64,000 bases of DNA from an uncultured Prevotella sp. (GCA_902491375.1 CABUHE010000007.1:1-64000), one strand, 5' to 3'. Shown: positions 19,049 through 28,721, numbered from the stretch's first letter. Notes: a model not told the origin generated them from the letters alone. Numbers and translations: made by a program.

Positions 19049-19942
19049 ATGAAAACTGATATTATAGTAGGACTCGGCGAGGCGTTATGGGACGTGCTCC
19101 CCGAAGGAAAGAAACTGGGAGGTGCTCCTTCAAATTTTGCATATCACGTAAAGCAATTTGGCTTTAATTCTATGGCCATAAGTGCAGTAGGTAAGGATAA
19201 ACTTGGTGACGAGACTCTTGCTGCTCTTGACGAGAAAGGTCTTGATTATATTATGCCACGTACTCCTTATCCGACTGGAACGGTTCAGGTCGCTCTTGAT
19301 GATAATGGCATTCCGACGTATGACATACGCGAGAACGTGGCTTGGGACAACATTCCTTTCACTCCAGAACTTGAGGAAGTTGCTAAGAACTGCCGTGCCG
19401 TCTGCTTCGGTTCACTTGCTCAGCGTAACGTTGTTTCACGGGCAACAATAAAGAAATTCCTTGATACAATGCCGAGCGGTGGTGGCCGTTTGAAGATTTT
19501 CGACATAAATCTTCGCCAGAATTTCTATACAAAAGAGATTCTTATGGAATCACTCAAACAGTGTAATGTTCTTAAAATCAATGATGAAGAACTTGTTCTT
19601 ATCGGACGTATGTTCGATTATCCAGGTCTTGATATGACCGACAAGTGCTGGCTTATACTCGGTAAGTACAATCTTGACATGCTTGTTCTTACTTGCGGCG
19701 TTAACGGCAGTTACGTTTTTACACCAGGTTATGTGTCATTCCAGCCGACTCCTCGTGTCGATGTTGTTGATACAGTCGGTGCCGGCGATTCGTTTACTGG
19801 AACATTCTGTGCGGCTATACTGAAAGGCATGAATGTTTCTGATGCTCACAAACTGGCAGTTGGAGTTTCCGCATACGTCTGCACACAGAGCGGCGCAATG
19901 CCCGAACTGCCAGAGGAAATAAAGGTAAAGGTTGATTGTTGA
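19049..19942 (+). CDS. PfkB-family sugar kinase, probable fructokinase
   Basis: Cytoplasmic ATP-dependent sugar kinase, 297 aa. The N-terminal GLGEALWDVLPEGKKLGGAP motif and overall sequence resemble the fructokinases of Bacteroides. The PfkB signature DTVGAGDSFTGTF near residue 240 contains the catalytic Asp and the anion hole. Because it sits beside a pectin locus, 2-keto-3-deoxygluconate kinase was considered; the N-terminal motif and the ENVAWDNIPFTPE region fit the fructokinase branch better. Gaps on both sides suggest a single-gene unit ending at the hairpin 25 bases downstream. Confidence 0.8.
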   Translation: MKTDIIVGLGEALWDVLPEGKKLGGAPSNFAYHVKQFGFNSMAISAVGKDKLGDETLAALDEKGLDYIMPRTPYPTGTVQVALDDNGIPTYDIRENVAWDNIPFTPELEEVAKNCRAVCFGSLAQRNVVSRATIKKFLDTMPSGGGRLKIFDINLRQNFYTKEILMESLKQCNVLKINDEELVLIGRMFDYPGLDMTDKCWLILGKYNLDMLVLTCGVNGSYVFTPGYVSFQPTPRVDVVDTVGAGDSFTGTFCAAILKGMNVSDAHKLAVGVSAYVCTQSGAMPELPEEIKVKVDC

Positions 19943-19967
19943 TACGAAATCATGATATTAAAATTAT

Positions 19968-20012
19968 GCCTACAGGTACGCAGTGATGCGTCTTCCTGTA
20001 GGCTTTATTTTT
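19968..20012 (+). terminator. Terminator of the fructokinase gene
   Basis: Perfect 9-bp stem gcctacagg / cctgtaggc followed by TTTATTTTT. Confidence 0.85.
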
Positions 20013-20100
20013 GTCAGCAGTAATGCTACTGCTTAATTCTCATAACTTGTTCATATCTCATATAATTTGTTTTATGGCATATCGTTTTGCCTGTATCCGT

Positions 20101-22179
20101 TTAAAGTGTCATCAGTGAACTACTTGAACCGCTCTTCTCTCTTTCCACACGCTCGACACGGCGGCCGAAATCAAACGAGTAGCTTATGGTTATCCTCAGG
20201 TATTGGCTGTTGCTGCGGTTGTATGATGTCTCATTATATCCATACAAAGGCGTTGTCAGATTGTTTTTGAATTTCAGCTTATTGAAAGGCATCAGACAGT
20301 TCAAAGCCACGTAAAGGTTCTTGCGGCTGTATGTTGCTTGAAGACCGTAAGATGTCGGGTAACTGCTGTAAGACAATGCCATGTAGTTCAGACTCTTCGA
20401 GTAGAAACTGATGTAAGGCGACAGTGAGAAGTCTTTTATATACCATTTCAGTCCGGCTGAGCCTGTTATGCAGTTATTATGTTTGCTGATGTTTGATTTG
20501 ACGCTTGTATGCAGGTAGCTCACACTGCCGGTCACCTCGAATTTATCTGTAAACGAATATGTGGCTGCGGCATACGCCATGCCTAAATGAATACGTCCGC
20601 CCCAGGCGTAACTCTGCACTATCTTGTTGTCGTTGTCAAGGTAATAGTCGTTTATAAGGAGATTGTGGTTGTAACTGTAGCTGGTCGACAGCATCAGCTT
20701 CAGCTTGTCGAGCTGGCCGCTGTAATATATTGTCGATCCGAAACTGTAAGCCCTTTTCAGGTCTGGCGTACCTATTTTCACCATGTACGGATTTACGTCT
20801 ATCCTTGTGTCGTTGATTACGTTGGGCGAATAAGTGGCACTGCCAAGGAATGACTGCCACATCAGCATGCCGCGCCTTGTACGGTATTGCAGGTTAAGCT
20901 TGGCACGCGGAAAGAACTCGGAGAACAACTTTGCTCCACGCAGGTCGGTGTACTGCCAGTGGAAACCGCCTGCGCCGCTGATGCTTAGCCGTTTGTTGAA
21001 ATAATAGCTTAGCCATAAGAGCGATACAACGTCGTGCTGCCACATGTGCTGTTGGGTGTCGTATGTGCCTGAATATTCAGAGTTGTAAAGGTTTCCTCTG
21101 AACGTTGTGTAGGATGATAGCGACCATTTATTCTTGAAATAAGCATAGTTTATGTCGCCGTTCAGGCCTACGGCGTCTTCCTTTGAGTTTGTCAGTGTGC
21201 TGAATCCGCTCTCCGTATAGCTGCGGTCGTATTTGTTGTGCGAGTAAGAACCCGACAGGCTGAACGTCAGGCGGTTGCAGTTGTGCCACGAATGTTCGCC
21301 GTTGAAGCTGACCGACGGCGACAGTCCGCTGGACTTGCTGAAGTTGGAACTCTCCTTTATGTCGTCACCCTCGTATATCTTTCCCCACGATTCGTTGCCG
21401 GGCGAAGCGCTGCGTGCCAGGCCGAAGTATGACGTCAGGCTGGTCTGCTTGTTCTGGTAACGCAGGCGCATCTGGCCGTACAGGCTGTTGCTTTTCGATT
21501 TTGCCTCGATTTCACTTGAACGCAGAATCTGCTTCGAAGGCAGGTTGTAGTAAGCCGTGGTGGATGATTCCGAATTTATAGACCCCGAAAATCCTCCGCC
21601 TACGAACGCAGAGTAAGTCATTTTGTTGTGGTTGAGCGTGGCCGAGGCGTTATAGTTGCCGCTGTTGTAGCCAATAGTCTGCGATCCGTTCATCATAACG
21701 TATCCTCCATACTTGTACTTCTTGGCAATGAAGTTCACCACAAGCTGGTAGCCGGAGTACTTTCCCCTCGGAGCGTCGAAGTATTCTATACGTATTATGT
21801 CCTTCGGGCGCAACATCTTTATGTCGTTCACGTCGGCGGGCAGTCCGTTCACGTACAGCGCAGCCGTTGCTCCCATTGCCGATATGCTTCCGTTGTCGCG
21901 GTCGACTGTAACGCCTGGCAGCATCATGTTCTTCACCACGTCGAAGCCGTTGGCTGCGTGCTGGCGCTGGTTCTTGTTGGGGTAGAGCAACAGGTGGTCG
22001 TCGTAGCGCACTATCTCCTTTGCCGTAACAACCACGCCGTTCAGTGTGTCGGCTTTGGCTATAAGGCTGTCTGGAACCTCTGTCTGTTCGTCACTGTCGG
22101 TAACATTTTCTGTAACGTCGTCTTGGGCGTTTGCTACAGATACAATCAGAAAGGTTAATAGAAGCAGAACTTTCCTCAT
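20101..22179 (-). CDS. TonB-receptor-like outer-membrane beta-barrel protein without N-terminal regulatory domain
   Basis: Outer-membrane barrel of 692 aa, not SusC (too short, no SusD neighbour). Signal peptide ends VSVANAQ. It starts directly with a plug-like region: TLNGVVVTAKE (TonB-box-like), FDVVKNMMLPGVTVD, ALYVNGLPADVNDIKMLRPKD and IIRIEYFDAPRG, then a barrel rich in Tyr/Ser strands. The next gene on the same strand is a paralogue with the same LRPKDI(I/A)R(I/V)EY(F/Y)D motif but an additional N-terminal domain. Substrate unknown. The extreme C-terminus (SSSLMTL) lacks the usual terminal Phe. Confidence 0.75.
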   Translation of the reverse strand: MRKVLLLLTFLIVSVANAQDDVTENVTDSDEQTEVPDSLIAKADTLNGVVVTAKEIVRYDDHLLLYPNKNQRQHAANGFDVVKNMMLPGVTVDRDNGSISAMGATAALYVNGLPADVNDIKMLRPKDIIRIEYFDAPRGKYSGYQLVVNFIAKKYKYGGYVMMNGSQTIGYNSGNYNASATLNHNKMTYSAFVGGGFSGSINSESSTTAYYNLPSKQILRSSEIEAKSKSNSLYGQMRLRYQNKQTSLTSYFGLARSASPGNESWGKIYEGDDIKESSNFSKSSGLSPSVSFNGEHSWHNCNRLTFSLSGSYSHNKYDRSYTESGFSTLTNSKEDAVGLNGDINYAYFKNKWSLSSYTTFRGNLYNSEYSGTYDTQQHMWQHDVVSLLWLSYYFNKRLSISGAGGFHWQYTDLRGAKLFSEFFPRAKLNLQYRTRRGMLMWQSFLGSATYSPNVINDTRIDVNPYMVKIGTPDLKRAYSFGSTIYYSGQLDKLKLMLSTSYSYNHNLLINDYYLDNDNKIVQSYAWGGRIHLGMAYAAATYSFTDKFEVTGSVSYLHTSVKSNISKHNNCITGSAGLKWYIKDFSLSPYISFYSKSLNYMALSYSSYPTSYGLQATYSRKNLYVALNCLMPFNKLKFKNNLTTPLYGYNETSYNRSNSQYLRITISYSFDFGRRVERVEREKSGSSSSLMTL

Positions 22180-22646
22180 ATTTTAATTATTATTGTTTAT
22201 AATCTTATGTATTACAGATAAGAAATCTGGATGTCGTTAATGGTTTTATTGTCATATTCCAAAAATGGAAATCATTACTCAGATTTAAAATGCTTTTATG
22301 AACATTTAAATATCAAACGATATGTTTTTCACGATAATATCGCTTTTCTTCTCCACAAAGTAACAGATTTTAAGTGTAACGTACAAATATTTTGTGGATT
22401 ATTTTTTCAAAAAAACTTCACAAGATGTTAAAAAGCATACGTCCTCACTTGTGAACTTTTTTTACAAGTGAGGATTTATAAAACAAGTAAAGTGCTGATT
22501 ATAAAGTCTTTATAAGATTGTTAAAATCTTCGGACGAGCTTTATTTCTCCATTATCTTAATGTAAAGATATTTACTTATTGTTTCGACAAATACAATAAC
22601 TCTGTATGAATCAGTCTGTAAATCAGCGACTTACAAACGACGTTGT

Positions 22647-22734
22647 AAAAGAGGCTCAATCGGCTTATAAAAGACCATGTTTTACAGCCTGAAAGATGCC
22701 CTTTGAGGAGATAAAAGGTAACCTTTTACAATTT
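22647..22734. repeat. Four-unit 22-bp array, locus C
   Basis: Units start at 22647, 22669, 22691 and 22713. The last unit (aaaaggtaacctttt) is a perfect palindromic form of the motif. The array lies in the ~800-base gap between the two paralogous barrel genes. Confidence 0.75.
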
Positions 22735-22988
22735 AACAGATTGTTTGATATAAATATAGGAAAAGTCTTACTCTGAAAAGCCTTTGCTTTTTTTGAGTAA
22801 GACTAAGTGTTTTTATCAGCCGTTTGCCGGCATGTTTTGTCAATAAGAAATGATATTTTTAGACTTTATCAAATCTGTTTGTCATTATATAATATGCTGA
22901 TTTAAAATGTATTATATATTAATCGCAACTCTATTCTGGGAAAGGTCTGATAATAAGAGGTAAACATAAGGAGCTGTTTTTAAGGATT

Positions 22989-25289
22989 TTATTTCAGTAT
23001 TCCCGAGTTGCTGCTTGTGTTAACTTTAACATCCTGTCGTTTCACTTTGCGTCCGAAGTCGAAATTATATGACAGATTTAAGTACACTTGGGCACCGAGG
23101 GAACGCGAAAACGCCTTTACGAAGGTGTTGTACGCACCATAGTTGAAATAGTTCTTGCTGTAATCTCTCTTGCCGTTGAAGATGTTGCTGCATCCTACTT
23201 GGACAAACAAGCCGCGGTGACTCCACGAAGCTGTCATGCCGTAATCGCACTTTGACTTGGAATACACTGGCGAACTGACCAGAATGGTCTGCGGAGAAGT
23301 ATAATACCCTGAGAAGCTGAAAGCTCCGGTGCTGTAATAAACTTCCGAATAAATAAAAAACCTGTTATGCTTGTTTCTATATGTTCCTGTCAAGGCTTTA
23401 TGACTGAATGTAGGAGAAAGCCTAAGTTGCAGCGAGTTTGACAGCAGTCGCAACACTCCGTTCACGCCCACCACATAAGAATGAAAATTACCGCCGTTAA
23501 TGTGAGTGTTTACCATGTTGCTGCCTTCTATCGTAAACAAATTGACGTAGTTGTCGATTGTGCCGTTGTACATTGCGTATGCCGCCAGCGAGAACTTATT
23601 CCAATATTTTGAATACGACAGTATACCTGTTATAGGCTTACCTGCCAGCAGGTTCGGATTTCCACGTTTAATTTCATACTCGGACACACGTTGCTCGGCT
23701 TCGTTCATCAGCGACAGACTTGGCGTGAACGAACCCGCGTAAGCCGTAAGTGTAAGGCTGCTCGTGCCGTCAATCTTGTAGTTGGCGTTCAGTCCGGGAC
23801 GGGTGTAAAGTTTGGTTACGGTTTCCATGCCGTTAACCTTATACGTGTTGATGTCTATGCCGAACCTCAACATCAGCGAGAATTTCTTACCGAACCTGTG
23901 GGTGTAACTTGATATGAGCAAGAACTCGTTGGTCAGCATCTCCTGTTCGCTCGGCGATGTGCCTCTATAAACAGAATTGCTGTTGTTAAGGAAATTGGCA
24001 AGCTCAAAATTAAGCTGTCCGCTATTGCCGAATGCATGCAGATAATTCAAGGCTGCCACTAAACTGTGGTATCTATCTTCAGCATTGTTGATTATGGGCG
24101 CAAAGTCGCCTTCTTCGTAACGGCTGCGGTTCTTGTTACGGCTGTAACTGTAAGATAGATTCCAGTTAAGCATGTCCTTCTTGTTAAAACGTATCTGGTG
24201 ACTCAAGACTAACGACGGGGTAAGTCCGTTAGAATAGCTGCTTGTAAACGACTTCGCCGCCGGATAAAAATTATCCGAATAGTTTACGCTCCTTATAGCT
24301 GTATTGTCCGGGGTTTCGTTCCACGCCAGCATGGCCTGTGCAAGGAAGTAAGACCGCTTTCCACGTACAGTCGCACGCAGCAGGCCGTAGTCGGAAAGGT
24401 TCTTTGTTTCGTTGGCATCGGTATGCGAATATTTAACGAACGGTGTGTCAAACTTGAAATATTCATTCTGTGACGTGCCGGCATAGTCTGTCCTGCTGAT
24501 ATTGGAACCAGCCATGACCAACGTGTTGACATTGCCTTTGTCGAAACTGGCCTGCACCGAATAATCGCCTTGCGGATATATTACTTTTGTGTTGGTGCGC
24601 ACGTCAACGTAGCCGCCGCTCTTATATTTCTTTGTAACTATGTTTAACGCGCGGTCTACGCCAGAACGGGCGAACACGCCTGTCGGCATATCGTAGTATT
24701 CAACGCGCGCTATGTCCTTAGGTCTAAGGCGTGCCAGCTCGTTTGCGTCAGCCTGACGCTCGTCAATGAATATACCCAATTTCGAATTGTCCACAGCGCC
24801 AACACTGCCTTTCATCGGACTGACCTTAAGCTGCGGTATCATCATGTTAAACAGCAGCATCACTCCGTTGTTGGCGCCGTTAACTTGTTTTTTCGTTGGC
24901 ATGTAGGTTACGTGGTCGCCTTTCATATTAATGTTTGAAGCCGTAACTTCTACTTCACCGAGCGTTAGGCTCTTGTCTGTAAGTATGACGTCTCGCTTTA
25001 TATTTCCATTGGCAATTACGCTGAACGTGTACGTCTGAAATCCTACATAACTGTAGCTCACAGCCACGGTGTCCGCTGCAATAAAACTTACTTCGTATTC
25101 ACCGTTGCGCCCCGACACGCCGCCAAACGTGCCTTCGGATGACTTCACAATAATATTTACACCCACAAGACCTTTATCCTGTGCGTCCTTCACTGTTCCT
25201 GACACCTTCAATGTCTTCGACTGGGCAGAGGCTGTGACCGGCATTAACAGTCCTGCCAAAACTCCTAATAGTAAAATTAACTGCTTCAT
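22989..25289 (-). CDS. TonB-receptor-like outer-membrane barrel with carboxypeptidase-regulatory-like domain
   Basis: Outer-membrane protein of 766 aa. Signal peptide ends VTASAQS. Residues about 28-105 form a carboxypeptidase-regulatory-like domain (KGLVGVNIIVKSSEGTFGG, VGFQTYTF). SLTLGEVEVTAS is TonB-box-like. The plug contains FNMMIPQLKV, LGIFIDERQADANELARLRP and DIARVEYYDMPTGVFARSG. The barrel ends YLNLSYNFDFGRKVKRQ plus a short tail. Paralogue of the neighbouring barrel gene; the pair lies about 800 bases apart. No SusD partner is present, so glycan import by the Sus mechanism is unlikely. Ligand unknown. Confidence 0.77.
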   Translation of the reverse strand: MKQLILLLGVLAGLLMPVTASAQSKTLKVSGTVKDAQDKGLVGVNIIVKSSEGTFGGVSGRNGEYEVSFIAADTVAVSYSYVGFQTYTFSVIANGNIKRDVILTDKSLTLGEVEVTASNINMKGDHVTYMPTKKQVNGANNGVMLLFNMMIPQLKVSPMKGSVGAVDNSKLGIFIDERQADANELARLRPKDIARVEYYDMPTGVFARSGVDRALNIVTKKYKSGGYVDVRTNTKVIYPQGDYSVQASFDKGNVNTLVMAGSNISRTDYAGTSQNEYFKFDTPFVKYSHTDANETKNLSDYGLLRATVRGKRSYFLAQAMLAWNETPDNTAIRSVNYSDNFYPAAKSFTSSYSNGLTPSLVLSHQIRFNKKDMLNWNLSYSYSRNKNRSRYEEGDFAPIINNAEDRYHSLVAALNYLHAFGNSGQLNFELANFLNNSNSVYRGTSPSEQEMLTNEFLLISSYTHRFGKKFSLMLRFGIDINTYKVNGMETVTKLYTRPGLNANYKIDGTSSLTLTAYAGSFTPSLSLMNEAEQRVSEYEIKRGNPNLLAGKPITGILSYSKYWNKFSLAAYAMYNGTIDNYVNLFTIEGSNMVNTHINGGNFHSYVVGVNGVLRLLSNSLQLRLSPTFSHKALTGTYRNKHNRFFIYSEVYYSTGAFSFSGYYTSPQTILVSSPVYSKSKCDYGMTASWSHRGLFVQVGCSNIFNGKRDYSKNYFNYGAYNTFVKAFSRSLGAQVYLNLSYNFDFGRKVKRQDVKVNTSSNSGILK

Positions 25290-25584
25290 GGCATTATATT
25301 TTTATATGGTTTTACTATATATACGCACAAGGGTGCTTGTTGGACATGGTTGAACGTACTTTTTTTGTTTTTCTGTTGGCTGTATGTTACGCTGGGGTAT
25401 TGTAAGTATTTTGTATGTTCAAGATTTTCTTTATAAATGTGAGCAGGCTATTTGGAATGTTATTATGTAAAAATGATTCCGTCCATACTTATAAAATTAT
25501 AGGCATGGACGGAATCATGGAGAAACCTTTGGGTTATAAGGCTTTTTATGCAGGCAGGTTAAAAATATATTGGCTGATATGCTC

Positions 25585-26541
25585 TTACAGTTTTACAGAT
25601 GAAATGTCTACAAGATTGTTTACTATCGCGTAGATTGTGAGTCCTGCCGGACTGTGTATCTGTAACTTTCGGGCTATATTGCGCCGATGGGTTATCACCG
25701 TGTTTGTTGAGATGCAGAGGTGGTCGGCTATTTCTTTATTAGTCATTCCCTGCACAAGGCTTATTATGACGTCTTTTTCTCTGTCGCTCAGTGATTCGCT
25801 GTTGTCCTGATTCTGGTGTATCATTTTTGATATCTTTGCGCTTACGTCATTCTGCTTGTATTTCTTTTCCAGTTTTCTTATTGCAGGAATGAATATGCTT
25901 TCTTCTACGAGTGAATGATTTTCGAGCCATTCCTCGTTGTTGTACAGCTTGTAAAGAGTTGAAGTGAGCTGGTTGTTGCGTTTGATGTCGCTTGGCAGAT
26001 ATTTGATGATGATGTTTTTAAGTTCTTTCAGCTTCAAGTCTGTCTGCCCGTGACGTTTTGAGAATGTCTCCATATCATAGTCGTTGTTTACCTTGCCGGC
26101 AAGCAGGTCGTCTACGTATGGAAATACGGTTTTCTCCTCATACTGCATGTGCTTCTTTATTTCGTGTGCGTATTCGTCATAAAGTCTCATTATCAGTCGG
26201 GCCAGATTGTCGTTCTCATCGAGTGCCGACTCAAGTTCCTTGCGTATGGTCGGCAGTTGGAAGTTAAGATAATATTCGTGCGATGCTTTCAGATAATGCA
26301 ATAGGGTCGGTATGGAGAAACGTCCTCCGTCGTCGATGTCGCGGTGGCCGTTGATTGAGAAATTGACAACGGCAAGGAATGTATATGTGTCTACATCCTG
26401 GTCTTCGCATACTTCACGTACGGTCTTGTCGCCAAAACCAAGGTTGATGCCGAAGCTGCCCAAGCTTTGCAGTATGTTGTAATTGTCGGCGATAAGAGAT
26501 ACCATCTTGTCGTCGGCCTCGTACATCTTATTATTCTTCAT
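25585..26541 (-). CDS. Hemerythrin-like di-iron domain fused to a LuxR-type DNA-binding domain
   Basis: Predicted one-component regulator of 318 aa. The N-terminal ~60 residues (SFGINLGFGDKTVREVCED) resemble the leader domain of RIC/ScdA iron-centre repair proteins. Residues ~75-230 form a helical hemerythrin-like bundle with H82/H88, H131-x3-E135, H164 and H209-x3-E213, a His/Glu set like the di-iron site of YtfE/RIC. The C-terminal GerE helix-turn-helix spans ~250-315 (LSDREKDVIISLVQGMTNKE, IADHLCISTNTVITHRRNIA). Sensing of O2, NO or iron is inferred from the domains. It stands alone, so its targets cannot be read from context. Confidence 0.85.
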   Translation of the reverse strand: MKNNKMYEADDKMVSLIADNYNILQSLGSFGINLGFGDKTVREVCEDQDVDTYTFLAVVNFSINGHRDIDDGGRFSIPTLLHYLKASHEYYLNFQLPTIRKELESALDENDNLARLIMRLYDEYAHEIKKHMQYEEKTVFPYVDDLLAGKVNNDYDMETFSKRHGQTDLKLKELKNIIIKYLPSDIKRNNQLTSTLYKLYNNEEWLENHSLVEESIFIPAIRKLEKKYKQNDVSAKISKMIHQNQDNSESLSDREKDVIISLVQGMTNKEIADHLCISTNTVITHRRNIARKLQIHSPAGLTIYAIVNNLVDISSVKL

Positions 26542-26870
26542 TGTCCGCCTGTTTTTATTGTTTTTTGTATGTACAGTATGTTCAGCCGCATTTATTTCGT
26601 CTGCAAAGTAACAAAAAAATCATGTAATCCGCAATCATAATTAATGGGTATTTTGAAGGCTGTAAGTTGCCATAATGTACCAATAATACGGTATTCTGTT
26701 ACGGTTTGGCTTGATTCTGACTTTATTGCTGTTTACCGTGACATGGCGTAAAAGCGTTGTGCCAGACCATGTGTGAGAGCAAAAATAAAAAAAATTATAG
26801 GATGTGTAATAAAAGTGTAGTTTGCTGCGTTACATAGATAGATAACGGATAAACAAAAAATCATAAGCCT
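26542..26870. other. Non-coding gap between divergent genes
   Basis: About 330 AT-rich bases between the LuxR-type gene and the small ORF before rpe. It must contain divergent promoters; only non-canonical TTTG-like boxes are visible. Confidence 0.35.
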
Positions 26871-26996
26871 ATGAAGTATTTTACTCAAGAAGATAAAAAA
26901 CCGTCGAGCAAGACGCTTAATCTGATAAGGCAGATTGCATACACATATAGGGTGATTAAGATGAACGGTCAGAACGAGGCTTATTGTCTTAACTAA
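26871..26996 (+). CDS. Small conserved-looking protein, 41 aa
   Basis: ATG at 26871, stop TAA at 26994-26996. The product is basic with the C-terminal half IAYTYRVIKMNGQNEAYCLN. No signal peptide or membrane segment. It sits 21 bases before rpe on the same strand, so the two are probably co-transcribed. Clean coding composition and tight spacing support a real gene. From memory, similar short proteins are annotated as hypothetical in other Bacteroidales, which I could not check. Function unknown. Confidence 0.55.
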   Translation: MKYFTQEDKKPSSKTLNLIRQIAYTYRVIKMNGQNEAYCLN

Positions 26997-27017
26997 TAAA
27001 ATATTTTTATAGAAATT

Positions 27018-27668
27018 ATGGCAACATTAGTATCGCCTTCGTTGTTGGCGGCTGACTTTCTGCATCTGCACAGAGAGGTAGAGATGATTAACCGCAGCGA
27101 GGCTGACTGGCTTCACATGGATATTATGGACGGAAGTTTTGTTCCTAACATATCATTCGGATTCCCTGTTGTTGAGGCAGTAGCGAAAGAATGTGTGAAA
27201 CCGCTTGACGTACATTTTATGATACAAAGTCCTGAACGCTATATCGCAGAGACTGCGCGTGTAGGGGCTATGATGATGAACGTACACTATGAGGCGTGCG
27301 TACATCTTCACCGTACAATCCAGGAGATTCATGCACACGGCATGAAGGCCGGCGTAACACTTAATCCGTCGACGCCGGTATGTATGCTTGATGACGTGAT
27401 TGGCTACGTTGATATGGTCTTGCTGATGAGTGTAAATCCTGGATTCGGAGGACAGCCTTTTATCGAGAATACTATTAATAAAGTTAAGAGGCTGCGCAGA
27501 ATGATTAATGAGACAGGCTCGCATGCGTTGATTGAGGTTGACGGAGGCGTGCAGGCCGAGACAGCTCCGAGGCTTGTGGATGCAGGTGTTGACGTGCTTG
27601 TAAGCGGAAGTTACATATTCAAGTCGGCTACTCCTGAGAAAGTTATCCACGATCTTAAGAGTCTTTAG
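27018..27668 (+). CDS. rpe: Ribulose-phosphate 3-epimerase
   Basis: Interconverts D-ribulose 5-phosphate and D-xylulose 5-phosphate in the pentose phosphate pathway. A TIM barrel of 216 aa, normal length. Motifs: SPSLLAADFLHL at the N-terminus, LHMDIMDGSFVPNISFG with the metal-binding His and catalytic Asp, VHFMIQSPERY, MSVNPGFGGQPFI and EVDGGVQAETAP with the second catalytic Asp. The start at 27018 gives the standard ATLVSPSLLA beginning. Confidence 0.96.
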   Translation: MATLVSPSLLAADFLHLHREVEMINRSEADWLHMDIMDGSFVPNISFGFPVVEAVAKECVKPLDVHFMIQSPERYIAETARVGAMMMNVHYEACVHLHRTIQEIHAHGMKAGVTLNPSTPVCMLDDVIGYVDMVLLMSVNPGFGGQPFIENTINKVKRLRRMINETGSHALIEVDGGVQAETAPRLVDAGVDVLVSGSYIFKSATPEKVIHDLKSL

Positions 27669-27781
27669 TCTTTGAAATATAAAAAACAGCACAGGGAGAA
27701 ACATGGTGTCAATAGGCTTCCTAACCGTTGGATGACATGCTTCTCTCCGTGCCCTATGTCTGGTAACTGATGCAGAATGTG

Positions 27782-28378
27782 TCAGTCGAGCTGCAACACG
27801 ATGTTGTGTTTCTTTGACATACGTCGCAGGTTGATTATTGCGTATCTCATTCTGCCAAGCGAGGTGTTGATGCTTACACCTGTAAGCTCAGCTATTTCCT
27901 TGAACGAGAGATTCTGGTAAAAGCGCATGAATACAACTTCACGCTGTGTTGGCGGAAGCAGATTCATCATCTTCTTGACATCGTTCATTATCTGCTCATT
28001 GACGTAACGGTTCTCCACGTTTGTGTCAAGTATGTTGTTTGTGCTAAGCTTTGACAGGTCGTTCTCTTCTGTAGGCTCAACCAGATTACGTGTGCGTAGA
28101 TCCCTGTACCAGTCCATTATGACATTGTGTGCTATACGTATAAGCCATGCGCTGAACTTACCGCTATCGACGTAACGTCCTTGATGCAGTTTTGTTATAA
28201 CCTTTACGAAAGTTTCCTGAAACAGGTCATTCGCCTTGTCCTCGTCTCTGACGACAAAATATATATACGAGAACAACTTGTCCTGATTGCGTGTCAACAG
28301 TTCGTCGAACGCTTTGTTGTTCCCGTTAATGTATGATAAGGCGAGTTCCTCATCAGTAAACACATTAAGTTTTTCCAT
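27782..28378 (-). CDS. ECF-type RNA polymerase sigma factor
   Basis: 198 aa with the two ECF domains. Region 2 spans ~25-95 (FDELLTRNQDKLFSYIYFVV, DLFQETFVKVI, KFSAWLIRIAHNVIMDWYRD). Region 4 spans ~135-190 (LPPTQREVVFMRFYQNLSFK, EIAELTGVSINTSLGRMRYA). No anti-sigma gene is adjacent, so control of its activity is not visible. The minus-strand box TATTTTTG (28474-28467) is a plausible promoter about 80 bases upstream. Confidence 0.92.
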   Translation of the reverse strand: MEKLNVFTDEELALSYINGNNKAFDELLTRNQDKLFSYIYFVVRDEDKANDLFQETFVKVITKLHQGRYVDSGKFSAWLIRIAHNVIMDWYRDLRTRNLVEPTEENDLSKLSTNNILDTNVENRYVNEQIMNDVKKMMNLLPPTQREVVFMRFYQNLSFKEIAELTGVSINTSLGRMRYAIINLRRMSKKHNIVLQLD

Positions 28379-28466
28379 TATTAATTACTTTATTTTTATA
28401 AAAGTAATGATGTTCCGATAGGCAGGTATTGTATTGTTAATATTGAATTATTTATCTTTATGCTTG

Positions 28467-28474
28467 CAAAAATA
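28467..28474 (-). promoter_or_regulatory. -7 box of the ECF sigma gene
   Basis: TATTTTTG on the minus strand fits TAnnTTTG and would start a transcript with a leader of roughly 80 bases before the ATG at 28378. Confidence 0.5.
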
Positions 28475-28526
28475 TAAAGAATTGTTTAGCTGTGCAAAAA
28501 TATTCAATAAAAACATTGGTAGTTCT

Positions 28527-28557
28527 TTTGCACTTTAACAAATAATGTCTATCTTTG
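28527..28557 (+). promoter_or_regulatory. Consensus promoter of the riboswitch transcript
   Basis: TTTG at 28527-28530, exactly 19 bases, then TATCTTTG at 28550-28557: a perfect Bacteroidetes promoter. The predicted start near 28564 lies about 160 bases before the cobalamin aptamer on the same strand. Confidence 0.8.
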
Positions 28558-28721
28558 TCGCATGATAAGCAGGGTATATGCAATAAAGAAAAAGTGATTT
28601 ATTCTTTCTTGTTTTGGTGCTTTGCTTAATGTCAAAAGGCTGTCGTGACAATTCTTATTGTGTGCCGGTAAGATATATTGGCAAAACGAAAAGAACTGAT
28701 GGCATGTCAGGATTTAATGAA

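Noticed and set aside
19049..19942. The PfkB kinase as KDG kinase of the pectin pathway
   Set aside because: The N-terminal motif and overall sequence fit Bacteroides fructokinases better; kept only as an alternative.
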